In this document: piece after piece, positions 8,315 through 17,653 of the stretch
Position numbering within the stretch: position 1 is the first letter of the stretch
Layout of the letters: every line of letters starts with the position of its first letter
Source of the DNA: MED-G105 sp039025235
GTDB lineage: Bacteria > Pseudomonadota > Alphaproteobacteria > Caulobacterales > Parvularculaceae
Length of the DNA stretch: 64,000 nucleotides
Assembly: GCA_039025235.1 (NCBI GenBank)
Contig: JBCCOS010000011.1
Coordinates: 69,755-133,754, forward strand
Direction: 5' to 3'
Position numbers and translations under genes: made by a program
Notes under the pieces: generated by a model
Seen by the model: only the letters and a program-made list of their open reading frames with translations
What the model was told of the DNA's origin: nothing
Databases searched by the model: none

Positions 8315-10687
8315 ATGAGCGTCAAATTACGACTAGCATTAATCGCAGGGATACCATTATTTTTTCTAATTGCGTCAGCAGGTCTTGCCATTTCCAATGC
8401 GTTTTTTACGCTCGGTAACGCGCGATCGGCAAAGACGGCTGTCGATAATGCACAAGTTTCAAGCAGTTTGATTGCTGAACTTCAGCGGGAGCGCGGCATA
8501 TCTGCTGCATTCCTAAGTGCCAATGGGAAACAATTTGGTCAAAAAGTCGCAGCTCAACGCCGTGCTACAGATAAAGCACTTTCCACATTTAACGCCGCTT
8601 TTGTTCGGGAGGATAGTGACGCCATCCGGACCGCAAAAAACTCGCTGGAAACTCTAGAGAGTATCCGAGCCGATGTAGATCGTCTTAATACTGACCTAAC
8701 AACCGAAACGCGCGTCTATAAAGAAATGGTCGATGCGCAGTTGGCGCTTATTGCAGGCAAAATGGCGATTTTGATCGAAGGTGGTTTTGGTGATGAGCCA
8801 ATGGCGTATGTTGCAATCCTTCGGACGAAAGAAATGTCCGGGCTTGAAAGATCAATGGGCGCAACTGGCTTCGCGGCAGGATACTTTACGCCCGACGTTT
8901 ACAAACAGTTTCTTGAATTCCGTGGTGCGCAAACTGCATCTCTAGCCCCGGTACTAAAGTTGATGCCCCCAGCTCAGGCGGTCGAAGCAGAATCCTTGCT
9001 TCGTGGTTCCAGGTCGCGTGACATTTTGAAATTTCGTCGTATTGCTGACACGGCGGGTCCGAATGTGTCGGTGCCAGAAGGTCAAGGGCAAGCGTGGTTT
9101 GATACAGCTTCGGCCCGTATCGATGGGTTTACCGAGGTTGAAACGCAGATCGCAGACGTACTTACTGCACGTGCAGATGAATTCTCAAACGCAGCTTTTA
9201 TGAAGCTCATAGGCACATCGTTGCTGATGGCATTGATACTCGTTTCAACAGGACTTTTTGCTTTTGTTACGGCTACTCAACTGAGCGGCGTGATGAATTC
9301 TTTGGCTTCTGGGCTTGATCAGTTAGCGGAGGGAAAACTGGAAGCAAAGGTTGTTGGCGTTAAACGAAAAGATGAGCTTGGTGTGATGGCGCGTGCCTTT
9401 AAGAAGCTTCGGACAGAGCTTGCAGATGCCGAAGAACAACGCACAAAGCGGGCAAATGCGCTTGAGCTCGTTATATCAAGCCTTGGAACAGGTCTTTCAG
9501 AAATCTCTGAAGGAAATTTCTCTAATGAAATTGATGCAGATTTCTCGGAAGAGTACACGACCCTCAAGGATAATTTCAATACGGCCCTCCTCAAGATGCA
9601 GCAGGCTGACGCATCCACTCAAGAAATGAAGGCTGCGCAAGACTTTGTGGTATACCAACTAGAGCAAGCCCTGAATGCCCTTTCAGATGGAGATCTATCA
9701 GTACGTTTGACCGATCCGTTCGAGACGTCGTACGAAAAGTTGAGAAATGACTTCAACGCCGCAATCGAAAAACTAATGTCTACGATGACAACAGTCGATA
9801 TAACCGGTGATGAAATAAAGAATGGTGCAACTGATGTAAGCCGAGCGGCAGACGACTTATCGCATCGTACTGAAAGACAGGCTGCGACGTTGGAGCAGAC
9901 TACCGCTGCAATAACGGAAATCACGGCAACTGTTACGCAAAGCGCGGGAAGTGCTCAGAACGTCCATCAAATTGTAAGCGAAACGAAGGTGCACGCTGAG
10001 AAGGGAAGTGAAATTGTCGTCAATGCGGTGGGGGCGATGGGACGCATTGAATCCTCCTCGAACGAAATCGCCTCCATTATTAACGTGATCGATGATATTG
10101 CGTTTCAAACCAATCTGCTTGCGTTGAACGCCGGTGTTGAGGCTGCAAGGGCAGGGGATGCCGGAAAAGGTTTTGCTGTTGTTGCCCAGGAAGTTCGAAG
10201 CCTCGCACAGAGGTGTACGGATGCGGCGAAAGAGATCAAGCAATTGATTGCCTCGAGTGCGAAGAATGTGGCTGAAGGCGTTGATCTTGTTAATACAACC
10301 GGTGAGTCTTTACATGATATTGCAGGGCGCATCGAAAAGATCGCAAGCCTCGCGAGTGAGATTGCTACGTCATCGAATGAACAATCATCAGCGCTGGAAG
10401 AAGTTACTAAAGCGGTCAACGAGCTCGATATGGTGACACAGAAAAATGCGGCAATGGTCGAAGAGACCACCGCGGCAAGTCATCAAATGCGGCAAACGGC
10501 CGTTCGGTTATCGGAGCTGATGTCAAACTTTAAACTTGATGACCGTGCTCGAACTGAAAATCCAACACAACAAATCGAGAACCCTAAAACGGTTAAAGAA
10601 CAACAGAAGCTTGTCACTCAACTTATGACGACAAACAGCACAGCTGTTATTGAAGACGTAAGTGAAGATGAGTGGAAGGACTTTTAG
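8315..10687 (+). CDS. Methyl-accepting chemotaxis protein with NIT sensor domain
   Basis: A 790-residue transmembrane chemoreceptor. TM1 is at about 7-28. The periplasmic region (about 35-295) begins with LQRERGISAAFLSANGKQF, the signature of NIT (nitrate/nitrite-sensing) domains. TM2 is at about 298-322. A HAMP domain follows (about 323-375, GKLEAKVVGVKRKDELGVMA), then two further HAMP-like modules (SEGNFSNEIDADFSEEYTTL and SDGDLSVRLTDPFETSYEKL). The signalling helices carry the conserved tip (AFQTNLLALNAGVEAARAG). The C-terminus EWKDF fits the aromatic-xx-aromatic pentapeptide that tethers CheR in other receptors. GGAGGG precedes the ATG. Nitrate or nitrite is the family-based guess for the ligand. 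A strong terminator follows. Confidence 0.93.
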   Translation: MSVKLRLALIAGIPLFFLIASAGLAISNAFFTLGNARSAKTAVDNAQVSSSLIAELQRERGISAAFLSANGKQFGQKVAAQRRATDKALSTFNAAFVREDSDAIRTAKNSLETLESIRADVDRLNTDLTTETRVYKEMVDAQLALIAGKMAILIEGGFGDEPMAYVAILRTKEMSGLERSMGATGFAAGYFTPDVYKQFLEFRGAQTASLAPVLKLMPPAQAVEAESLLRGSRSRDILKFRRIADTAGPNVSVPEGQGQAWFDTASARIDGFTEVETQIADVLTARADEFSNAAFMKLIGTSLLMALILVSTGLFAFVTATQLSGVMNSLASGLDQLAEGKLEAKVVGVKRKDELGVMARAFKKLRTELADAEEQRTKRANALELVISSLGTGLSEISEGNFSNEIDADFSEEYTTLKDNFNTALLKMQQADASTQEMKAAQDFVVYQLEQALNALSDGDLSVRLTDPFETSYEKLRNDFNAAIEKLMSTMTTVDITGDEIKNGATDVSRAADDLSHRTERQAATLEQTTAAITEITATVTQSAGSAQNVHQIVSETKVHAEKGSEIVVNAVGAMGRIESSSNEIASIINVIDDIAFQTNLLALNAGVEAARAGDAGKGFAVVAQEVRSLAQRCTDAAKEIKQLIASSAKNVAEGVDLVNTTGESLHDIAGRIEKIASLASEIATSSNEQSSALEEVTKAVNELDMVTQKNAAMVEETTAASHQMRQTAVRLSELMSNFKLDDRARTENPTQQIENPKTVKEQQKLVTQLMTTNSTAVIEDVSEDEWKDF

Positions 10688-10718
10688 TCCGGTCACCGGA
10701 TACTTGGAATACGATTGA

Positions 10719-10754
10719 AAAAAACGAGGCTCAAAGCGTTGAGCCTCGTTTTTT
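10719..10754 (+). terminator. Rho-independent terminator after the chemoreceptor gene
   Basis: A 12-bp perfect stem (AACGAGGCTCAA pairs with TTGAGCCTCGTT) closes a 4-base loop and is followed by a run of T. It is A-rich on the other side, so it may work in both directions. Confidence 0.95.
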
Positions 10755-10777
10755 ATTGTATGCTTTTTACTTTTTGT

Positions 10778-10875
10778 GTCGCCCGTTCAATTGGAATCCA
10801 GGCGACGCTTAAAGTCATTGTTTTTACCCGTTTCCGAACGGCCAACCGCGCACACTCGGCCTGAAAACGCTTTTA
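10778..10875 (+). repeat. Two-hairpin dispersed repeat, copy A (diverged)
   Basis: First hairpin GTCGCC...GGCGAC around the core TTCAATTGGAATC. The linker is AAAGTCATTGTTTTTAC. The second hairpin runs from CGTTTCC through GGCCAACCGC to CGGCCTGAAAACG. It is the most worn of the seven complete copies and lies 24 bases after the terminator. Confidence 0.85.
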
Positions 10876-10968
10876 CAGATGAACGCATTCCCTCTATTGA
10901 GCTCAGTTATATTTTTGGCGATGATCAGATAGTTGAATTCCTTGAACCATTGAATTGAAAGGCATCAA

Positions 10969-11661
10969 ATGTGCGGTCGGTTTTTTAGGGAAAGTGTTTC
11001 CTGGGAGGAATACTATACAGGGCTTCGTTTGATTATTCCGGACGACGTGCACCCCCCTGAGGCAGCCTATAATATTGCACCGACCCAATTCGTTCCAATA
11101 ATTCGTCGCCCTACAGAAGATGAATCAGGAACGAACGAAGATTTGGTTCTTGAACCTGCGCGTTGGGGACTGGTGCCAGGCTGGTGGTCAAAACCTATTA
11201 GTGAAATCAAATGGAATACATTTAACGCACGAGCAGAAACAGTTTCGGATAAACCCTTCTTCCGTGGTGCGTTCCGGCATTCACGATGTCTTGTCCCAAT
11301 GAGTGGATATTATGAGTGGCAGAAAACTGGTTCCACAGAAAAACAGCCCTTCGCGATTGCTGTTGGTAATGTTCGTTGGTTTTGTTGTGCGGGACTTTGG
11401 TCACGCGCGATGATTGATGGCTCGGAAATAGATACGTTCACGGTGCTTACAACCATTGCCAACCCTAAGCTTGAGGAGATTCATAGTCGAATGCCCGTCA
11501 TATTATCGCCTGATACCTATCAAGCTTGGTTAAATGGGACGGGGCATGAGAAAGACTTATTTGCGCCATTTCCATTGGAGGCGACTGTTGCCTGGAAGGT
11601 TAAACCAGATGTTGGAAATGTCCGTCACCAAGGGGATGCTTTGATTGAACCAATTGAATAA
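10969..11661 (+). CDS. SOS response-associated peptidase (SRAP, YedK/HMCES family)
   Basis: A 230-residue protein that cross-links to abasic sites in single-stranded DNA and shields them. Met1 is removed so that Cys2 (MCGRF) forms the thiazolidine link. Other family residues are present: NIAPTQ near 37, WGLVPGWW near 68, the Asn in FNARAE near 87, the Glu in SGYYEW near 113 and the His in IHSRMPVIL near 168. Length is typical. It stands alone, with no lexA or repair genes beside it and no clear SOS box in the short upstream stretch I checked. Confidence 0.95.
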   Translation: MCGRFFRESVSWEEYYTGLRLIIPDDVHPPEAAYNIAPTQFVPIIRRPTEDESGTNEDLVLEPARWGLVPGWWSKPISEIKWNTFNARAETVSDKPFFRGAFRHSRCLVPMSGYYEWQKTGSTEKQPFAIAVGNVRWFCCAGLWSRAMIDGSEIDTFTVLTTIANPKLEEIHSRMPVILSPDTYQAWLNGTGHEKDLFAPFPLEATVAWKVKPDVGNVRHQGDALIEPIE

Positions 11662-12056
11662 TTATTGCTGGAGAAATAGCAAAAGCTGTTGAGCCAGAAA
11701 AACTGATGGTGGTATATTTTTCAGCAAACAGAAGAAGTATTATTCAATCAGAACCGATCGCGAGTGCGATTAAGCTTTGTTCGACGTCAACAAAAATAGT
11801 GTAACGACGGCGCCACATGCCAGGGCGTCGGGAAAATAAGAAGTTTCAAAAGCGATCGCTCAGCAACTCATGGTGATGAACTGCTCAAATAGTCATCCCT
11901 AAAAATTGACTGAATGCCTGACGCGTATGGCTTCCTAGGTGCACATTTGATTTCAGGTCTAGTACTCGGAAAATGACGACTACCGTGTAAACCGGTCTTT
12001 ATGTATGCCCACATTTCACCTTATATACCGTCTGTCCAGTCTTATGGAGATATCGC
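11662..12056. other. Intergenic region, 395 bases, no gene recognised
   Basis: I see no long frame, repeat copy or terminator. A 24-codon minus-strand frame around 11750-11820 is too short to support. The promoter of the hydrolase at 12057 must lie near the right end. Confidence 0.5.
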
Positions 12057-13007
12057 ATGAAATTTCGCTTGATTCAGCTTTTGCTGAGCATCGCACTATC
12101 TATGACATTCGTTTCAATTGGTCATGCTGAGCTACCAAAAGGAACGAAAAGCGGATTTATCGAAGTTGAGGGCGGCCCCGTCTGGTATGATATGATGGGG
12201 GACGGCAATGGAACACCGCTCATGGTGCTTCATGGTGGGCCTGGTTATCATACATGTGGTTTTCAAAGACTCGCGAAGCTTGGTGACGAACGTCGCGTTG
12301 TTCGGTATGACCAGTTGGGCTCGGGACGGTCGGGCCGTCCTCGTGACACCAGTTTGTGGAACCGCGATCGCTTTGTTCGTGAGTTAACGCGCGTACGAAA
12401 AGATTTGGGGCTCGAAGAAGTTCACATTTTGGGGGCGAGTTGGGGCGCTTCACTTGCAGCATACTATTTTTTGGAAACAGGCGGACCCGGCGTTAAGTCA
12501 CTAATTTTACAGTCACCGTTAATTTCTACAAAGCGTTGGATTGAAGACGCGAATCGTTTGCGCAAAACGCTACCGCAAGATGTGCAGGATGCCTTAACGC
12601 GTAACGAAAAAGCTGGAACAATAAATAGCGAAGAATATAAGCGCGCGTCCGATATTTTTTATGATAACTTTGTTACCAGAGGTGAGGTCGTCGAAGATGT
12701 CGGATGTCGCATGGGTTTAGCATTTGATGTTTACGAATACATGTGGGGGCCGACAGAATTTAATGCGACAGGTACCTTGCTTGACTTTGATATATCAGAC
12801 CGTTTGAAAGACATAGATGTTCCAACACTCTTCATGACCGGGGAGTTTGATGAGGCAATGCCAGAAACGGTCAAGGAATACGCGGCTATGGTTCCGAACG
12901 CCCGCGTTGAAATTATTAACGGCGTTGCACACTCTATTTTACCTCGAGTGCCCGATGAGTATCGGGCCATATTGCGAGATTTCTTGGCAAGCGTTGAAAA
13001 AGAGTAA
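12057..13007 (+). CDS. Secreted alpha/beta hydrolase (proline iminopeptidase-like)
   Basis: A 316-residue hydrolase with a Sec signal peptide (residues 1-24, cleavage after GHA). The fold resembles family S33 iminopeptidases: HGGPG near 61-65 forms the oxyanion hole, and VRYDQLGSGRSGRP follows. The nucleophile Ser is in GASWGAS near 130, the acid Asp in TGEFDEA near 265 and the His in GVAHS near 293. S33 enzymes release N-terminal proline or hydrolyse small amides and esters; export to the periplasm suggests peptide scavenging. It is followed by 470 bases without a gene and is probably monocistronic. Activity on peptides is inference. Confidence 0.88.
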   Translation: MKFRLIQLLLSIALSMTFVSIGHAELPKGTKSGFIEVEGGPVWYDMMGDGNGTPLMVLHGGPGYHTCGFQRLAKLGDERRVVRYDQLGSGRSGRPRDTSLWNRDRFVRELTRVRKDLGLEEVHILGASWGASLAAYYFLETGGPGVKSLILQSPLISTKRWIEDANRLRKTLPQDVQDALTRNEKAGTINSEEYKRASDIFYDNFVTRGEVVEDVGCRMGLAFDVYEYMWGPTEFNATGTLLDFDISDRLKDIDVPTLFMTGEFDEAMPETVKEYAAMVPNARVEIINGVAHSILPRVPDEYRAILRDFLASVEKE

Positions 13008-13479
13008 CGTCGAGAGTCTTCGCGCTGGATCCAAGTGAGTATGAAAACCACTGCGTTGTGGTCATTAAGGGTGGTCTTCTGTTTATTAAAACAGGTGCCG
13101 CCAATCGTTATCTGTTAATGCAATTCGCTGTTTATTCAAAAAAATGAGAATAATTATCAAAAGCTCTGCGCTGTTAAGAGAAAATGACGAGAAACGCAGT
13201 GGGTATCAGTTTTTTGGCATTAAAAAGCTCGAGTATATCATCTTAAATAGCCTTAATACTTCGTCTCGCATTAATTAAGTGGTGAGTAAAAGGCAGGGGC
13301 GCATAATTAAACTTTCTTGGCGTTGCGAAGAAATAAATTAGACAATTGTATATCTTGCCATTCCTAGCGGCTTGAAATAACCAAGCGGTAGATCGCGCTG
13401 GGTTGCCTCGTGCGTTGCAACCGGCAATACGCGCGCATTAGCCTTTTTCCAATTATTAACTATGTCGCGCGGGAATGTC
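13008..13479. other. Intergenic region upstream of acnB, 472 bases
   Basis: No frame worth calling. A short dyad (ACCACTGCGTTGTGGT, near 13045) lacks a T run. The acnB promoter should lie near the right end, where the sequence is A+T-rich around 13320-13370. I could not place -35/-10 elements with confidence. Confidence 0.4.
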
Positions 13480-16272
13480 ATGAGTTTGTACAAAGACTAT
13501 CTTAAAGAAATTGATGATCGAAAAGAACGTGGTTTAAACCCAAAACCGATCGACAACGGAGATCTGGTTGTCGAACTCGTATCACTGATTAAAGATCAAA
13601 ATAGTCCGCATAGGAAGGAAGCGCTAGAGTATTTCATTTATAATACGCTACCTGGAACCACGAGTGCAGCAGCGGAAAAGGCTGAATTTCTGAAGTCAAT
13701 CATCTTGGGGGCGGATGATGTCCCTGAAATTACGGTCGATTTTGCGTTCGAGCTTCTTTCTCATATGAAGGGCGGGCCATCAGTAAAGGTATTACTTGAT
13801 TTGGCACTTGGTGACGATCTAGAAATCGCAACAAAAGCCGCCGCAGTTTTGAAAACACAAGTTTTTCTTTATGAGGCTGACACAGATCGCCTTGCTGCTG
13901 CCTACGCAAATGGTAATGAGATCGCCAAGAACCTTTTACAAAGCTACGCTCAGGCGGAATTCTACACTAAGCTTCCAGACATAGCTGACGAAATAAAAGT
14001 CGTGACATACATCGCTGCGATCGGTGATGTGTCGACTGATTTACTGTCTCCGGGAAACCAGGCGCACTCACGTTCTGACCGTGAGTTGCACGGTAAATGT
14101 ATGATTTCCGAAGACGCACAGCTGGAAATTCAAGAGCTACAAAAGCAACACCCCGATAAGCAAATCATGCTCGTTGCTGAAAAAGGAACTATGGGTGTTG
14201 GTTCCTCCCGGATGTCGGGGGTGAATAATGTCGCCCTTTGGACCGGTAAACCAGCCAGTCGCTATGTGCCATTCGTCAATATCGCGCCGGTCGTTGCTGG
14301 AACCAATGGAATATCTCCAATCTTTTTAACAACGGTTGGTGTGACCGGCGGTATAGGGATCGATCTTAAAAATTGGGTCAAAAAACTCGATGCCGATGGC
14401 AATCCGGTGCTGGACGAAAATGAAGATCCTGTATTAGAGCAGACCTATTCGGTCGACAGTGGCACGGTTTTGATAATCAATACAAAGACGAAGAAACTTT
14501 ATGATGAAAGCGGCAAGGTAGAACTTGCTGATATTTCATCTGCGTTGACGCCTCAAAAAGTCGAATTCATTAAGGCTGGTGGTTCATACGCTATTGTCTT
14601 TGGGAAGAAGCTTCAAAACTTCGCGGCTCAGACGCTTGGTGTTGATGTACCAACTGTATTCGCGTCGTCAAAAGAAATTTCCTATCAAGGGCAGGGTCTA
14701 ACGGCGGTCGAGAAAATCTTTAACAGGAATGCCGTGGGGGTCGCAGACGGAACGATATTGCACGCTGGTTCTGATGTTCGAGTGAAGGTTAATATTGTCG
14801 GTTCGCAAGACACGACTGGTTTGATGACCTCGCAAGAGCTTGAGGCGATGGCAGCAACGGTGATTTCTCCGACCGTCGACGGAGCCTATCAGTCGGGCTG
14901 CCATACGGCATCCGTGTGGGATCTAAAGGCGCAAGTGAACATTCCAAAGCTGATGAGCTTCATGAATAAATTTGGTCTGATAACCGCGCGAGATCCGAAA
15001 GGCCAATATCATCCCTTAACGGATGTCATCCATAAAGTACTCAACGATATCACCGTTGATGATTGGGCGGTGATAATTGGTGGTGATTCCCATACCCGTA
15101 TGTCCAAGGGAGTCGCTTTCGGAGCGGACTCGGGCACCGTTGCATTGGCTCTTGCTACGGGTGAAGCAACAATGCCGATTCCTGAGTCGGTAAAAGTGAC
15201 ATTCAAAGGGACCTTGCGAGATCATATGGATTTTCGTGATGTGGTCCACGCAACTCAAGCGCAAATGCTCAAAAAGTTTGGTGACAATGTATTTCAAGGG
15301 CGTGTTATTGAAGTTCACATTGGTACACTGATGGCCGACCAAGCATTCACATTTACTGACTGGTCGGCTGAAATGAAAGCCAAGGCAGCAATTTGCATCT
15401 CGGAGGATGACACACTGATTAAGTCCCTCGAGTTAGCGAAAAGCCGTATTCAAATCATGATCGACAAGGGCATGGATAATAGAGCACGTACCCTCCAGGG
15501 ATTGATCGACAAAGCCGAAACACGCATCAAGGAAATTAAGTCAGGCGAAAAACCAGCATTGTCACCAGACGAGAATGCGAAGTATTTTGCTGAGTTTGTT
15601 GTTGATCTAGACCAGATCGTTGAGCCTATGATTGCCGATCCAGATGTCAATAATCAGGACGTATCTAAACGATATACCCACGATACCATTCGCCCAATCT
15701 CTTACTATAATGCTGAGAAGAAGGTTGATCTTGGTTTTGTTGGCTCATGTATGGTCCATAAAGGCGATATGAAAATTGTGTCGCAAATGCTGAGAAATCT
15801 TGAGAAAAAGGACGGCAAGGTTGAATTTAATGCACCGCTTGTCGTGGCCTCGCCCACTTATAATATCATTGATGAACTGAAGGATGAAGGAGACTGGAGT
15901 ATCCTTCAGAAGTATTCTGGATTTGAGTTTGATGATGACGCGCCAAAAGATGCGGCACGCGTTGAATATGAAAATATTCTGTATCTGGAACGACCAGGAT
16001 GCAATCTTTGTATGGGTAATCAAGAGAAAGCAGAGAGAGGTGATACGGTCCTGGCGACGTCGACGCGCCTTTTTAAGGGTCGAGTTGTAGAAGACTCAGA
16101 CGAGAAGAAAGGGGAATCCCTTCTAGCCTCAACGCCTGTGGTCGTTCTTTCAGCGATTTTAGGCCGGACACCAAGTATCGACGAATACAAAGCAGCAGTC
16201 GAGGGAATTAACCTCACCAAGTTCGCTCCACCTCTTCAAAAACCACTCGATGCGAAGTCAGTTCACTATTAA
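13480..16272 (+). CDS. acnB: Aconitate hydratase B / 2-methylisocitrate dehydratase
   Basis: A TCA-cycle enzyme interconverting citrate and isocitrate, and in this family also 2-methylisocitrate. An upstream ATG at 13462 adds six residues; I prefer the ATG at 13480 (MSLYKDYLKEIDDRKERG), which matches the family N-terminus and gives 930 residues. The N-terminal HEAT-like region is about 1-165. The swivel and catalytic domains carry GSSRMSGVNNVALW, GSQDTTGLMT and GGDSHTRMSKG. The [4Fe-4S] cysteines lie in FVGSCMVHKGD and PGCNLCMGNQE near the C-terminus. Insertions such as NWVKKLDADGNPV and SPGNQAHSRSDRELHGK differ from E. coli AcnB and recall Bacteroidota AcnB (see findings). The gene stands alone. 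Confidence 0.95.
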   Translation: MSLYKDYLKEIDDRKERGLNPKPIDNGDLVVELVSLIKDQNSPHRKEALEYFIYNTLPGTTSAAAEKAEFLKSIILGADDVPEITVDFAFELLSHMKGGPSVKVLLDLALGDDLEIATKAAAVLKTQVFLYEADTDRLAAAYANGNEIAKNLLQSYAQAEFYTKLPDIADEIKVVTYIAAIGDVSTDLLSPGNQAHSRSDRELHGKCMISEDAQLEIQELQKQHPDKQIMLVAEKGTMGVGSSRMSGVNNVALWTGKPASRYVPFVNIAPVVAGTNGISPIFLTTVGVTGGIGIDLKNWVKKLDADGNPVLDENEDPVLEQTYSVDSGTVLIINTKTKKLYDESGKVELADISSALTPQKVEFIKAGGSYAIVFGKKLQNFAAQTLGVDVPTVFASSKEISYQGQGLTAVEKIFNRNAVGVADGTILHAGSDVRVKVNIVGSQDTTGLMTSQELEAMAATVISPTVDGAYQSGCHTASVWDLKAQVNIPKLMSFMNKFGLITARDPKGQYHPLTDVIHKVLNDITVDDWAVIIGGDSHTRMSKGVAFGADSGTVALALATGEATMPIPESVKVTFKGTLRDHMDFRDVVHATQAQMLKKFGDNVFQGRVIEVHIGTLMADQAFTFTDWSAEMKAKAAICISEDDTLIKSLELAKSRIQIMIDKGMDNRARTLQGLIDKAETRIKEIKSGEKPALSPDENAKYFAEFVVDLDQIVEPMIADPDVNNQDVSKRYTHDTIRPISYYNAEKKVDLGFVGSCMVHKGDMKIVSQMLRNLEKKDGKVEFNAPLVVASPTYNIIDELKDEGDWSILQKYSGFEFDDDAPKDAARVEYENILYLERPGCNLCMGNQEKAERGDTVLATSTRLFKGRVVEDSDEKKGESLLASTPVVVLSAILGRTPSIDEYKAAVEGINLTKFAPPLQKPLDAKSVHY

Positions 16273-16343
16273 CTCTATGCCGGTAGATTATAACGCTTTT
16301 GCAACAGTACTTTTCTGCATGGTCATGCGGTTTATTGACACCT

Positions 16344-16499
16344 AAAGCGTTGCCACTTCAATTGGGCTCGGGGCGAGGCATTAAAGCGGTTCCAGGCCAA
16401 GTGTGCGTGTTTGGCCGCCCGTTTGGGTATTGGCGGAAACGCATAAAAACAAAGACTTAAAGCGTCGTCGCGATTCCATTTGAAGTGGCGATGCTTTAG
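16344..16499 (-). repeat. Two-hairpin dispersed repeat, copy B (full minus copy plus inverted half copy)
   Basis: 16381-16499 is a complete copy read on the minus strand, with an enlarged second hairpin. 16344-16380 is an extra first-hairpin half in plus orientation (AAAGCGTTGCCACTTCAATT...), so two half elements face each other. The block fills most of the 307-base gap between acnB and the next gene. Confidence 0.85.
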
Positions 16500-16579
16500 A
16501 ATCTGGTTTCATCGTCGTTGGGTAGAAATCCAGAAACGGTCAAGTTTCAAGTAAATCGGATTAAAGGATATTAGCACCG

Positions 16580-17356
16580 ATGTCGGACCTTGTGGCTATT
16601 GTAGGAAAGATGGAGAGTCTTCTCCCTCCGCGAACTGACGAGGTACAGAATGCCTTGGCGCCTTCTGGTATTTTACGAGCTGGAATAAATCTCAGTAACT
16701 TTTTGCTGGTTACTGGTAAAACACCGGCGGGTGCTCCGGATGGCGTTTCCCCTGGAATGGCGAAGGCGCTTGGTCGCATTCTCAATTGTGATGTCGAGTA
16801 TGTTTGTTTTGACTCGCCTGGTGCTGTGGCCGATGCAGCAGCACAAGAGCGTTGGGATATCGGAAATATCGGTGCCGATCCAGCGAGAGCAGAATTTATT
16901 ACGTTTACGGATGCTTATTGTGAAATTGAAAGCACATGTCTTGTCCCTAAAGGCTCACCAATTAAATCATTTAATGACGTTGACAAGCCAGGCATAACGA
17001 TCGCTACAAAACAAAGAGCGGCATATACGCTATGGTTAGAACGGAGCATCAAGCATGCTGAGCTAAAGCAATTTCAATCAATCGATGCTTCTTTTGACGC
17101 CTTTGTCGAACAAAAACTTGATGTTTTAGCCGGATTAAAACCGCGGCTGCTCGATGATTCAGCTCGGCTTCAAGGTTCCACAATCATTTCCGGAAAATTT
17201 ACTTCAGTACAGCAGGCAATTGGCACGCTACGAAAGCGAGACATGACTGGAGCAGCGTTTTTACAAAAATTTGTGAAAGCAGCCAAAATTGCGGGTCTTG
17301 TTCAATGCTTGATTGACACACATGGTGTAACCGGCAAACTCTCTGTTGCTTCTTGA
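16580..17356 (+). CDS. Periplasmic-binding-protein-fold protein without signal peptide
   Basis: A 258-residue protein of the type 2 solute-binding fold (SBP_bac_3-like). ILRAGINLSNFLLV begins the first lobe near residue 31. GVSPGMAKALGRILNCDVEYV and AAAQERWDIGNIGADPARAEFITFT are typical of amino-acid-type binding proteins. The N-terminus (MSDLVAIVGKMESLLPPRTDEV) has no signal peptide and no upstream in-frame extension supplies one. AAAGGA stands 11 bases before the ATG. It may therefore act in the cytoplasm as a ligand-binding protein or enzyme. There are no ABC transporter genes beside it, and repeat copies B and C bracket it. Role unknown. Confidence 0.75.
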   Translation: MSDLVAIVGKMESLLPPRTDEVQNALAPSGILRAGINLSNFLLVTGKTPAGAPDGVSPGMAKALGRILNCDVEYVCFDSPGAVADAAAQERWDIGNIGADPARAEFITFTDAYCEIESTCLVPKGSPIKSFNDVDKPGITIATKQRAAYTLWLERSIKHAELKQFQSIDASFDAFVEQKLDVLAGLKPRLLDDSARLQGSTIISGKFTSVQQAIGTLRKRDMTGAAFLQKFVKAAKIAGLVQCLIDTHGVTGKLSVAS

Positions 17357-17409
17357 CGCTTAACTTAAAGTCTTATTAACGTCAGCTAACAAATGATTTA
17401 CGAAAAACA

Positions 17410-17513
17410 TAAAGCATTTCCAAGTAAGGTGTGTGCGGTTGGCGTTAAGGAAATGCGTAAAATCAACAACTTAAAGCGCCCTTCTGATTCCAATTGAAAC
17501 GGAGGCGCTTTAG
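17410..17513 (-). repeat. Two-hairpin dispersed repeat, copy C
   Basis: A well-kept copy on the minus strand. Outer stems are GCATTTCC/GGAAATGC and AAAGCGCC/GGCGCTTT in repeat orientation. With copy B it brackets the binding-protein gene. Confidence 0.95.
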
Positions 17514-17653
17514 TCCGTCAATTTTATTGGACAGATTTATTTACGTCTTCTTGTTTGGGCGCGTGAGAGTTGAGCCCTAATGCGATCTAAGTCCCCGCTT
17601 TTAGATAGTTTTTACGAGCTTTTGTTAACCTAAAGACGTATTAGGTGGCAAGT

